Assembly (NCBI GenBank): GCA_963667005.1
Contig: OY762937.1
Span: 2,852,001-2,916,000, forward strand
Source of the DNA: G963662605 sp963667005
GTDB taxonomy: Bacteria; Bacteroidota; Ignavibacteria; Ignavibacteriales; Ignavibacteriaceae
DNA length: 64,000 nt
Reading direction: 5' to 3'
The notes beneath the pieces are model-generated. The model was not told the DNA's origin. It saw only the letters and a program-made list of their open reading frames with translations, and made no database searches. Shown here piece after piece: positions 26,871 to 33,984 of the stretch. Each line of letters starts with the position of its first letter. The stretch's first letter is position 1. The position numbers were made by a program, and so were the translations under genes.

Positions 26871-27870
26871 ATGCCTGAGAAAACTCGATCTCCGTACTGA
26901 ATTTTCTTTCTGTTCCAGCTTCTAATCTCACTCTGTCTGCAAGATCCTGACGATTAAATGCATTCCATACAAATTCAGCGGGATGCAGAATAATAGATTC
27001 TCTGAAGCGCTCCTGAGTTTCATTTCCGGTGGAACAGAAAAGAACACCCTGTGATTGCCTGATTAACAATAACGAACCGTTATCCAAGTTTTCAATTTTT
27101 GATTCTATAACCCCATTACCGGATTGCGTTTTATTCGCGTAACAAGCATTCAACATTCTTCTTCCGATAATGCGTTTTTTCTGGAAAACGGACGGGCGGA
27201 AATCCGAACCCGGCAAATTGGATATTGGTGAGAAGGCCATTTCATTGGCGTAGGGAATAAAGCTGCTATCCGTTAACACAAGTTTCTCATATGGAATGTT
27301 GAGCGCCAATGAATCAATACCTTTTTCCGAGAGCCTGAAATATGGATGCCAACCGCAAGCGAATGGTGCAGCTTTTTCACCAACATTCTTACCTGTAATT
27401 TCTACTAAAAGTTTTCTACCTGATAGTGTGTAGGTCACCTCAATTTCAATTTGAAATGGAAAATATTCTACGGGTGATACAATCAATTTGTCACATGTTA
27501 GAGAAATGCTTGCTGAATCAGTATTGATGTCAATGTTGGCTACCTGAAACTTCTCTTTGGAAATCAAACCATGCATTACTTCGCTACCGGGCAGGGAATA
27601 CGTAATGTCATCAAAAGTAAAAGAGTCATTGTGCATCTTGCCGTAGAACGGGGCAAGAATTGATGACCGGGGTGATTTACCTTCCAGCATCTCATCATAC
27701 GAGTGGTATCCGTCAATCAGATTTAAAGGGCCACGATGTGTTTTTACAAAATAATTCAGCACAGACGCGCCCATCTGATCTATCTCAATTGATGCCCCCA
27801 TAGTATCATCAATAATTTTTATCGAAGGGAGAACACCATATTGTTTTTCTTCTACTCTAAACCTGCTCAT
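26869..27870 (-). CDS. Aldose 1-epimerase family protein
   Basis: Belongs to the galactose-mutarotase-like beta-sandwich family. Visible pieces are PRSSILAPFYGKMHNDSFTF near residue 70, FACGWHPYFRLSE near 175 (the His of the family active site) and a late Glu in HPAEFVWNAF. About 333 residues is usual. I choose ATG 27870, with AAGGAG five bases before it, over the in-frame GTG at 27876. Substrate is unknown; it may act on a sugar other than galactose. It is the last gene of a seven-gene minus-strand run. Confidence 0.82.
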   Translation of the reverse strand: MSRFRVEEKQYGVLPSIKIIDDTMGASIEIDQMGASVLNYFVKTHRGPLNLIDGYHSYDEMLEGKSPRSSILAPFYGKMHNDSFTFDDITYSLPGSEVMHGLISKEKFQVANIDINTDSASISLTCDKLIVSPVEYFPFQIEIEVTYTLSGRKLLVEITGKNVGEKAAPFACGWHPYFRLSEKGIDSLALNIPYEKLVLTDSSFIPYANEMAFSPISNLPGSDFRPSVFQKKRIIGRRMLNACYANKTQSGNGVIESKIENLDNGSLLLIRQSQGVLFCSTGNETQERFRESIILHPAEFVWNAFNRQDLADRVRLEAGTERKFSTEIEFSQA

Positions 27871-27932
27871 AATCACTCCTTTGCATAATCGAAAAAGCCA
27901 AACAAAATCAAATCAATACCGGACAGAAAAAC

Positions 27933-28742
27933 CTAATCTTTATCTTTGTATAATAATGCTGCTTTATCAGCTGAAGTAACAATACCTTTAATCATTGCAG
28001 AACTGAAACCATTATGTTCCATCTGGTTCAAGCCTGAGATAGTGCATCCCATTGGAGTTGTAACTTTATCAACTTCATTTTCAGGATGATCACCCAATTG
28101 CAGCAATAGAGCTGCTGCACCTTTTGCGGTCTGTGCAGCCATTTTAATAGCCTCTTCAGAATGGAATCCAATCTCAATACCGCCTTGCGAAGCTGCTCTG
28201 ATGGCACGCAAAAAGAAGGCGATACCGCAGGCACAAAGAGCTGTTGCAGGAACCATGAGTTCCTCTTTTATAACCATCGTAGTTCCGACTGCATCAAATA
28301 TTTTGACCGCACTCTTCAATCCTTTCTCTGCGGATTTGTCCGCCGACAGGCAGGTCATTGACTCATTAATGGCAATAGCAGTATTCGGCATAGCGCGTAC
28401 TATGGTCACTCCTACAGGTACAAGTTTTGTCAAAGCTTTAATGGTTGCACCGGATACGACTGAAATTAGTATCTGCTTTGAATTAAGTGATGAGTTAATC
28501 TCTTCCAGAATTCCATTAAGCTGCCTTGGTTGAACTGCAATAATAACAACATCAGCGTTCTTCACTGCTTCAGCGTTATCTGTTGTAACGCCGACACCTG
28601 CGTCCTTGAATTTCTTGAGAGATTCAATATTTCTACGGGTAACTTTTAAGTTTTTAGGAGAAGCAATTTTCGCATTAAGCAATCCGTTCAGGATTGATAA
28701 GCCGATATTGCCACCGCCGATTATAGTTATTTTTGAGTCCAT
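27933..28742 (-). CDS. proC: Pyrroline-5-carboxylate reductase family (ProC), divergent
   Basis: Expected to reduce pyrroline-5-carboxylate to proline with NADPH. The Rossmann motif IGGGNIGLSIL is at residues 7-17, VIIAVQPRQ near 70 and VRAMPNTA near 120. The C-terminal helical region keeps TTPMGCTISGLNQMEHNGF, where most ProC proteins have TSPGGTTIAGL. The usual SGPAY segment is here CACGIAFFLRAI. The protein is full length at 269 residues, so it is probably active, but the changes near the substrate site leave some doubt. AAAGG precedes the ATG. Confidence 0.82.
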   Translation of the reverse strand: MDSKITIIGGGNIGLSILNGLLNAKIASPKNLKVTRRNIESLKKFKDAGVGVTTDNAEAVKNADVVIIAVQPRQLNGILEEINSSLNSKQILISVVSGATIKALTKLVPVGVTIVRAMPNTAIAINESMTCLSADKSAEKGLKSAVKIFDAVGTTMVIKEELMVPATALCACGIAFFLRAIRAASQGGIEIGFHSEEAIKMAAQTAKGAAALLLQLGDHPENEVDKVTTPMGCTISGLNQMEHNGFSSAMIKGIVTSADKAALLYKDKD

Positions 28743-28775
28743 GTATTTACCTTTAGTTTAGATATTTTTTTAAAG

Positions 28776-29411
28776 TCACTGCTTGCCCGAAAAGTAGTTT
28801 ACAATATAATTATAATCTTCAGGCTTATTCAAGTTGAAATAAGTATTTTTTTCATATCCCGGATATACTTTTTCGGCATCAATGATGACCGAATCAGTGC
28901 TTTTAACCAATTGCAGAACCGGACATCCGCGTTTCTGTTGAATCTCGGAACGGGATTCTTCCTCGCGGCGTACAGAAATTATCTCCTCAATTTCCGGTAT
29001 TATTGATTTTGTATACAGTCCGCATAATTGCTGAACAAATCCATCCGCCAGCGCAACTTTCACCGGTGCATCGGGTGTATAATTAATAATAAATTCAATC
29101 ATACCTTGTGTCATGAGAGGCATATCACAGGAAATAATAAAATTCTTTTCCGTTGTGGACTTAACCAGAGTCGAATAAATACCTGCCAACGGGCCGATCT
29201 TTGTGACGGCATCCGGAACCATTTCCAATTGTAAAAATGCATATTCATCAGGCGAATTCGTACTGAGAAACAAGCGGGGGAATAGGCCACTCATTAATTC
29301 AACTGTCCGCTCTATAAGCGTCACCCCGTTAATTTTCATAAGGGACTTGTTCTGTCCCATCCGGGTGCTTTTCCCTCCGGCTAAGATTATTCCGGTTATA
29401 TCCTGATACAT
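28776..29411 (-). CDS. mobA: Molybdenum cofactor guanylyltransferase (MobA)
   Basis: MobA transfers GMP (or a similar nucleotide) to molybdopterin. The nucleotide-binding LAGGKSTRMGQNKSLMKI is at residues about 10-27, IGPLAGIYSTL near 75 and ISCDMPLMTQGMIEFI near 95, all standard in the family. The 211 residues include an extra basic insert (RREEESRSEIQQKRGCP). Its start overlaps the moeA end by 16 bases, with GGGAG four bases before ATG, so the two are translated together. Confidence 0.9.
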   Translation of the reverse strand: MYQDITGIILAGGKSTRMGQNKSLMKINGVTLIERTVELMSGLFPRLFLSTNSPDEYAFLQLEMVPDAVTKIGPLAGIYSTLVKSTTEKNFIISCDMPLMTQGMIEFIINYTPDAPVKVALADGFVQQLCGLYTKSIIPEIEEIISVRREEESRSEIQQKRGCPVLQLVKSTDSVIIDAEKVYPGYEKNTYFNLNKPEDYNYIVNYFSGKQ

Positions 29412-30598
29412 GAGACTCCCGTACCGGCTTGTAACAAATGATCATCTTCCATAGCCACAAAGAGACAGTTGGATTGAGCCAAACCGGCTAGATTGTTGGA
29501 CGATTGCAATCCCTGCACAGAAACGGAGTACTTATTCCCATCATAGGACAGCAATCCACGTACAAAGTGCCGTCTGGTATCCGACTTTTTATAATCCGAT
29601 GTAAGAACAGCTTGAACTATTTCAGGCTCATTTTGCCGGTAGATTGTTTGAATGAACGGCTCAACTAAAATTTTGAATGTTGCATAGCTCGAAACCGGAT
29701 TGCCGGGCAGTCCAAATATATATTTCGACTTAGTACCCTGGGTATACTTTCCAAAGACAACTGGTTTGCCGGGCTTAATGTTGACCTTATTGAAGATAAT
29801 ATCAACTCCAAGCTCTCCAAAAACTTCTTTCAGAAAATCATATTTGCCGACTGAAACACCACCTGTTGTAAGGAGAATATCAATATCGCTTATCAATGCA
29901 GCGTGCACAGCCTCTTTTATTATGGCTTTGTTATCCCTCAAAATTCCAAGATTGACGGTCTCCAGATTCAAATTTTGCAATGCTGATAAAATCGTATATA
30001 GATTCGAAGCCCGTACTTTATCCGTATCGGGTGTTTCGTGAATATCTATAAGCTCATCACCCGTCGTTAAAACACCTGCTTTAAGTTGATTATACACATT
30101 GACCAAATGTTTGCCGCACATCGCAAGCAGAGCGATATGACGCGACTCCAAAAATGTGTTTTTTTCAACGGCGAGTAAACCTTTTTGTAAATCCTCTCCG
30201 GTATGCCGGACAAATTGCCCCTTTTTGATTTTTTTACCATCAAGCAAGGTTATGCTGCCAGCACTTTCGGCTACATCTTCAAGCGGTATTACGGCATCTG
30301 CATCATCAGGTAATTTTCCTCCAGTCATTATGCGGACAGCATTCACTTCACTCAGAGCGACTGCATGAAAATGTCCGGCGGGGATTTCGTCAATTATTTT
30401 CCATTCATTTCTTTGGGAATATTTAATAGCAAATCCATCCATGCTTGAATTAGTAAAACCGGGGAGATCGGAGTCGGCAAAAACATCTTCTGCCAATATT
30501 CTATGGAGTGCCGTCAGTAAGGGGAGTGACTCTATTTCCGGAATGACCGTGGAGGCTTCCTTCAGGATAATTTTTTTTGCTTCATCGAATTGTAACAT
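29396..30598 (-). CDS. moeA: Molybdopterin molybdenumtransferase (MoeA)
   Basis: MoeA inserts molybdate into adenylylated molybdopterin. N-terminal FTNSSMDGFAI and RIMTGGKLPDDADAVIPLED are family signatures, the MPT-binding-like TTGGVSVGKYDF lies near residue 245, and GLPGNPVSSYATF near 300. About 400 residues is normal. I start at ATG 30598, preceded by AGGA, because an upstream open extension (to 30694) overlaps moaC and lacks family resemblance. Stop-to-start distance from moaC is ten bases. Confidence 0.93.
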   Translation of the reverse strand: MLQFDEAKKIILKEASTVIPEIESLPLLTALHRILAEDVFADSDLPGFTNSSMDGFAIKYSQRNEWKIIDEIPAGHFHAVALSEVNAVRIMTGGKLPDDADAVIPLEDVAESAGSITLLDGKKIKKGQFVRHTGEDLQKGLLAVEKNTFLESRHIALLAMCGKHLVNVYNQLKAGVLTTGDELIDIHETPDTDKVRASNLYTILSALQNLNLETVNLGILRDNKAIIKEAVHAALISDIDILLTTGGVSVGKYDFLKEVFGELGVDIIFNKVNIKPGKPVVFGKYTQGTKSKYIFGLPGNPVSSYATFKILVEPFIQTIYRQNEPEIVQAVLTSDYKKSDTRRHFVRGLLSYDGNKYSVSVQGLQSSNNLAGLAQSNCLFVAMEDDHLLQAGTGVSCIRI

Positions 30599-30608
30599 GA
30601 TAGTCCTA

Positions 30609-31094
30609 TTATTTACCGGGGCTGATATACGTCCCGCTCTTGCCGCCTGTTTTTTTACAAAGATGAATATTGGATATAACGATGGATTTATCAACTGCTT
30701 TGCACATATCGTAAATAGTAAGCGCAGCTACAGAGACAGCAGTCAGCGATTCCATTTCCAATCCGGTAACTGAAGTTGACTTCGCATTCGCGAATACTCT
30801 GATGAGTGATTCTTTTTTTAGAATTTCAAAATTTATATCAATATGCGATATGAATATATTATGGCACATGGGAATAATGGCAGAGGTATTCTTCGCCGCC
30901 TGAATTGCGGCAATCTTTGCTACAGTAAGGACATCACCTTTTTCTACGGTATTTTTTTCAATCATTTCAAGAAGCTTGCCGGAAACGAACACATCACCGG
31001 AGGCTAAGGCAGTCCGCTTGGTTGTTTTCTTTTTCGAAACATCCACCATTTTAGCTTTACCATTTTTATCAATATGACTGAAACCCAAAACCAT
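30609..31094 (-). CDS. moaC: Cyclic pyranopterin monophosphate synthase (MoaC)
   Basis: Works with MoaA to turn GTP into cyclic pyranopterin monophosphate. The signature CHNIFISHIDINFE is near residue 78, and GLEMESLTAVSVAALTIYDMCKA near 110 carries catalytic residues; the terminal Lys-rich KKTGGKSG is typical. At 161 residues it is complete. AAAGGAGT directly precedes its ATG. moaA, moaD, moaE and mogA are not in the window. Confidence 0.94.
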   Translation of the reverse strand: MVLGFSHIDKNGKAKMVDVSKKKTTKRTALASGDVFVSGKLLEMIEKNTVEKGDVLTVAKIAAIQAAKNTSAIIPMCHNIFISHIDINFEILKKESLIRVFANAKSTSVTGLEMESLTAVSVAALTIYDMCKAVDKSIVISNIHLCKKTGGKSGTYISPGK

Positions 31095-31102
31095 ACTCCT
31101 TT

Positions 31103-32371
31103 TTATGTAAGTAACCCTTTTAGCATGGCAGAAAATTCCGCAGCGATGCTTTTTCTGTCAAAAGTCTTTACGTACTTTAAATCAGTTTGATGCTGATTAA
31201 CCTCGTCAAAAAGTACATCAAAATCATCCTGCGGCGTAAAATACATGCCGGCATTCGATGTCTTTATGATTTCCTGAACTTCATCGTTTGGTTCACCGTA
31301 GGCAACTATCATTTTTCCGGTTCTAAGATATTCGAAAAGTTTGCCGGGTACATGCCGTTTCTCAGTAGGGCAGACAAGCAGAAAATCGGCACTTGATATA
31401 AGATTCAGCATATCGAAATAAGGGAGAAACCCATAATACGTGGTTATCTCCGAAAGCCCGTTTTCTTCAATCGAGCGCTTCACTGCAGGTCCGACCGTTC
31501 CCATGAATTTGATTTCAATTTGGTCACCGGAATCTATTTTCTTTTTAATACTTTTCCAGAGCGGCAGGGGATTTTGATAATCAAAAATGTTACCGGCATG
31601 GACAAATACTTTTTTGCCGATATTTGATTGCTCCGGATTAGTCTGAATGTTGTTGAATGCTGCTTCTTCATAACCCCAGTATAGTACTTTTGAGTTTGAT
31701 GAAAGCGCGGGATATTTATGAACAAGATCGTGTAAAAGATTTTTCGTGACCATGATATTCAGGGCACCGTTAACAAGTACTTTCTTTTCTAAGTAATTAT
31801 CTATTGCCAGCGTTAAGCGGCTTCTTTTGATCCCACGATAGTATGCTATATCCGTCCACGGATCTATTAAAACGGAAATGTGAGGAATCTTATATTTTTT
31901 ACTTATCCGGAGCCCGACTATATGAACCGAATGCGGAGGTCCGTTTGTGATAATCGCATCAAATTTTTCCTGCTGTAGCAATTCTTCACAAGCTTTGAAT
32001 GCATAAGGTATCCATCCAACCCGCGCATCAGGGATAAACAAGTTCATTCTAATCCAAACCGATAGACGGTGTGTTAAACTTTTATTCTCTTTAGAAATTG
32101 TTTCAGAGGCGATAAGTTCTGCATCAGCCTTTTTACCGGTAAATTTTTTATAAACGCTAAACGGTTCAAGTGTTTTCGTTTTTATTACCCGGACGTCAGG
32201 GGAGACATAGCCGGACAAGGAATCATCTTTTTGAGAGAATGTTTCATTCTCTACGGTAATAACAACCGGATCAATTCCGTTTTCGGGAAAATGCTGTATC
32301 ATACTCAGCGGCCATTGGAGTGAGGCTTTACCGGAAGGAGGCCAAAAATATGTTAGGAAGAGTACTTTCAT
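31103..32371 (-). CDS. Glycosyltransferase family 4-like protein
   Basis: A 422-residue GT-B-type enzyme similar in plan to the protein encoded at 14077-15360: it starts KVLFLTYFWPPSGKASLQWP, has IITNGPPHSVHIVGL near residue 135, and ends with VPGKLFEYLRTGKMIVAYGEPNDE near 340. Donor and acceptor are unknown. It sits between a methyltransferase gene and moaC, eight to eleven bases from each, so it is probably cotranscribed, but the functional link to molybdenum cofactor genes is unclear. Confidence 0.83.
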   Translation of the reverse strand: MKVLFLTYFWPPSGKASLQWPLSMIQHFPENGIDPVVITVENETFSQKDDSLSGYVSPDVRVIKTKTLEPFSVYKKFTGKKADAELIASETISKENKSLTHRLSVWIRMNLFIPDARVGWIPYAFKACEELLQQEKFDAIITNGPPHSVHIVGLRISKKYKIPHISVLIDPWTDIAYYRGIKRSRLTLAIDNYLEKKVLVNGALNIMVTKNLLHDLVHKYPALSSNSKVLYWGYEEAAFNNIQTNPEQSNIGKKVFVHAGNIFDYQNPLPLWKSIKKKIDSGDQIEIKFMGTVGPAVKRSIEENGLSEITTYYGFLPYFDMLNLISSADFLLVCPTEKRHVPGKLFEYLRTGKMIVAYGEPNDEVQEIIKTSNAGMYFTPQDDFDVLFDEVNQHQTDLKYVKTFDRKSIAAEFSAMLKGLLT

Positions 32372-32382
32372 GGATAATTCGT

Positions 32383-32988
32383 CTATTGCTTTTTACCTGA
32401 AAACCTGATAACGCTTGCCGGACCTTTGTGGCCATTGCCTTCATCTAAGGTAATTGTTTCTTTAGTGAAGGTATTAATATCGAAATTTATAAAATCCTCG
32501 ATAATCTCCTCAAGTGAATAGAGAAGATCAATATCTTTTGGTCCGCCGGAATTGTTTTTTATCTGTTCTTTTGAAAATGCTTCAAAGATCAAAGTACCGC
32601 CCGGTTTTAAGGCTTTAAGAAATCTTTGATGGTATACTTCGCGCTCATCACTGTTAAAATGCAGATAGAGAAGACCTATGGCATCATATTCCTGCTCTAA
32701 CATTTCAGCAGCATCTAATCTACTGACTGCGTAATTAATCGAAACACCATTTTCCTGAGCCAATTTGAGAGCTTTTGATCTTCCTATATCACTTTGATCA
32801 ATTGCGTCAACTGTCCAGCCGGCTTTTGCAGCAAAAACGGCATTACGGCCTTCGCCTTCACCCGGAAGCAATATTTTGCCTGCCGGAATTTCCGACAATT
32901 GCTGCTTGAAAAAACTGTTTGGTTCCTTCCCGTATACATACTCGGGAGCCGAATAGCGGCTATTCCAATTATCTATTTCCTTATTCAT
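32383..32988 (-). CDS. Class I SAM-dependent methyltransferase
   Basis: The 201 residues show WNSRYSAPEYVYGKEPNSFF at the N-terminus and the SAM-binding loop ILLPGEGEGRNAVFAA near residue 40, then VDAIDQSDIG and YLHF near 105 and LKPGGTLIFEAF. This resembles the TehB/thiopurine methyltransferase-like group, often annotated as tellurite-resistance-type; the true substrate is unknown. It is the first gene of the minus-strand operon, divergent from a GroES-like gene across 96 bases. Confidence 0.8.
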   Translation of the reverse strand: MNKEIDNWNSRYSAPEYVYGKEPNSFFKQQLSEIPAGKILLPGEGEGRNAVFAAKAGWTVDAIDQSDIGRSKALKLAQENGVSINYAVSRLDAAEMLEQEYDAIGLLYLHFNSDEREVYHQRFLKALKPGGTLIFEAFSKEQIKNNSGGPKDIDLLYSLEEIIEDFINFDINTFTKETITLDEGNGHKGPASVIRFSGKKQ

Positions 32989-33084
32989 GACCGTCTTTAT
33001 AAAAGTTTTCCGTGGTATTTCTTAGTACAATCCGATTTGCTAATTTACAAAACATAATTAAAACTTTTCAGTAGATAAGCAGAT

Positions 33085-33453
33085 ATGACGGAAACATTTT
33101 TACAGAAGCTTGAAAAAATAATCGTAGTCGGCGATAAAATCCTCATCAAACCAAGGGCAGAGAATGAAAAGACTCATGCCGGTTTGTTCTTGCCGCCCGG
33201 TGTACAGGAAAAAGAAAAAGTCCAAAGTGGATACGTAATGAAGATTGGTCCCGGTTATGCGATTGGAATGAATCCAGAGGACGAGCCTTGGAAAGAAAGA
33301 CGCGATGAAGTCAAGTATATACCGGTTCAGGCAAGACAGGGGGACCTGGCAATATTTCTGAAAAAGGAGGCATACGAGTTCGAATATGAGAATGAAAAGC
33401 TCTACATTGTGCCTCATTCTGCTATTTTATTGTTAGTTAGGGAAGATAATTAA
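33085..33453 (+). CDS. GroES-like chaperonin-10 protein, divergent
   Basis: The 122 residues contain VVGDKILIKPRAENEKTHAGLFLPP, matching the Cpn10 beta-barrel and its mobile loop region, and end YIVPHSAILLLVRED as GroES proteins do. It is longer than the usual 95-100 residues, because of an N-terminal extension and an inserted segment around EPWKERRDEVKY. No groEL is adjacent, so this may be a second, specialised co-chaperonin-like protein and not the housekeeping GroES. Confidence 0.8.
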   Translation: MTETFLQKLEKIIVVGDKILIKPRAENEKTHAGLFLPPGVQEKEKVQSGYVMKIGPGYAIGMNPEDEPWKERRDEVKYIPVQARQGDLAIFLKKEAYEFEYENEKLYIVPHSAILLLVREDN

Positions 33454-33472
33454 ACCTTTTTCGCAGAAGATT

Positions 33473-33504
33473 TTTTTATTTCTCAATAAAAATCATTATA
33501 TTTA
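33473..33504 (+). promoter_or_regulatory. Putative promoter of rpmB
   Basis: TATATTTA at 33497-33504 fits the Bacteroidota -7 pattern; a T-rich run around 33473 lies where the -33 box should be. The 15 bases from 33497 are identical to those at the promoter of the peptide cluster (33901). Confidence 0.35.
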
Positions 33505-33540
33505 AGTTTATGTAATTTTAATCATTTAGGAGTAGAAATT

Positions 33541-33780
33541 ATGGCTCGACGCTGCCAAGTTTCCGGTGTACAACCGATGAGCGGAAATCATGTTTCCCAC
33601 GCACACAATACATCAAAGCGCAGATTTTTACCGAATCTTCAGAAAAAAAGAGTTTTTGTTCAGGAATTGAACCGTTTCGTTACTGTTAAATTGACGGCAA
33701 AAGCTATTAAGACAATCTCCCGCAAAGGTACTGCTGAATTAGCTTCGATGATACAAAATAAAGAAATTAGTGTACGCTAA
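33541..33780 (+). CDS. rpmB: Ribosomal protein L28
   Basis: A 79-residue large-subunit protein: ARRCQVSGVQPMSGNHVSHAHN at the N-terminus and a basic FLPNLQKKRVFV follow the family pattern. It lacks paired cysteines, so it is the zinc-free form. TTAGGAG lies seven bases before ATG, and a terminator follows directly, so it is transcribed alone. In many bacteria rpmB neighbours rpmG; not here. Confidence 0.96.
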   Translation: MARRCQVSGVQPMSGNHVSHAHNTSKRRFLPNLQKKRVFVQELNRFVTVKLTAKAIKTISRKGTAELASMIQNKEISVR

Positions 33781-33790
33781 ATAAAATTGA

Positions 33791-33823
33791 AAAGAGCAAT
33801 GAGAAATCATTGCTCTTTTTTTA
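33791..33823 (+). terminator. Terminator of rpmB
   Basis: AAAGAGCAATGA and TCATTGCTCTTT form a perfect twelve-pair stem closed by a GAAA tetraloop, with a run of T after it. Confidence 0.93.
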
Positions 33824-33848
33824 TGTCCATCCATGCTGCTTTTTTTCT

Positions 33849-33900
33849 CAAAAACCTGCAATCCCAACAAAAAAACATTGTTCACATCAAAAAACCTGCA
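33849..33900. promoter_or_regulatory. Direct repeats before the peptide cluster, possible operator
   Basis: CAAAAACCTGCA at 33849-33860 recurs as CAAAAAACCTGCA at 33888-33900. The second copy touches the putative -7 box. Two like-oriented copies about 40 bases apart next to a promoter suggest a regulator binding site, but no regulator is identified. Confidence 0.35.
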
Positions 33901-33908
33901 TATATTTA
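33877..33908 (+). promoter_or_regulatory. Putative promoter of the peptide cluster
   Basis: ATTG at 33877-33880 and TATATTTA at 33901-33908 are 20 bases apart, near the Bacteroidota consensus. The start codon of the transporter gene lies about 75 bases downstream. Confidence 0.4.
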
Positions 33909-33984
33909 AGTTTATTTTTCATAATTACGACAACTTGGAAATAATTTGGCTCAAGTTGGAATTTCCAAATTAGAAGGAGAAAGC

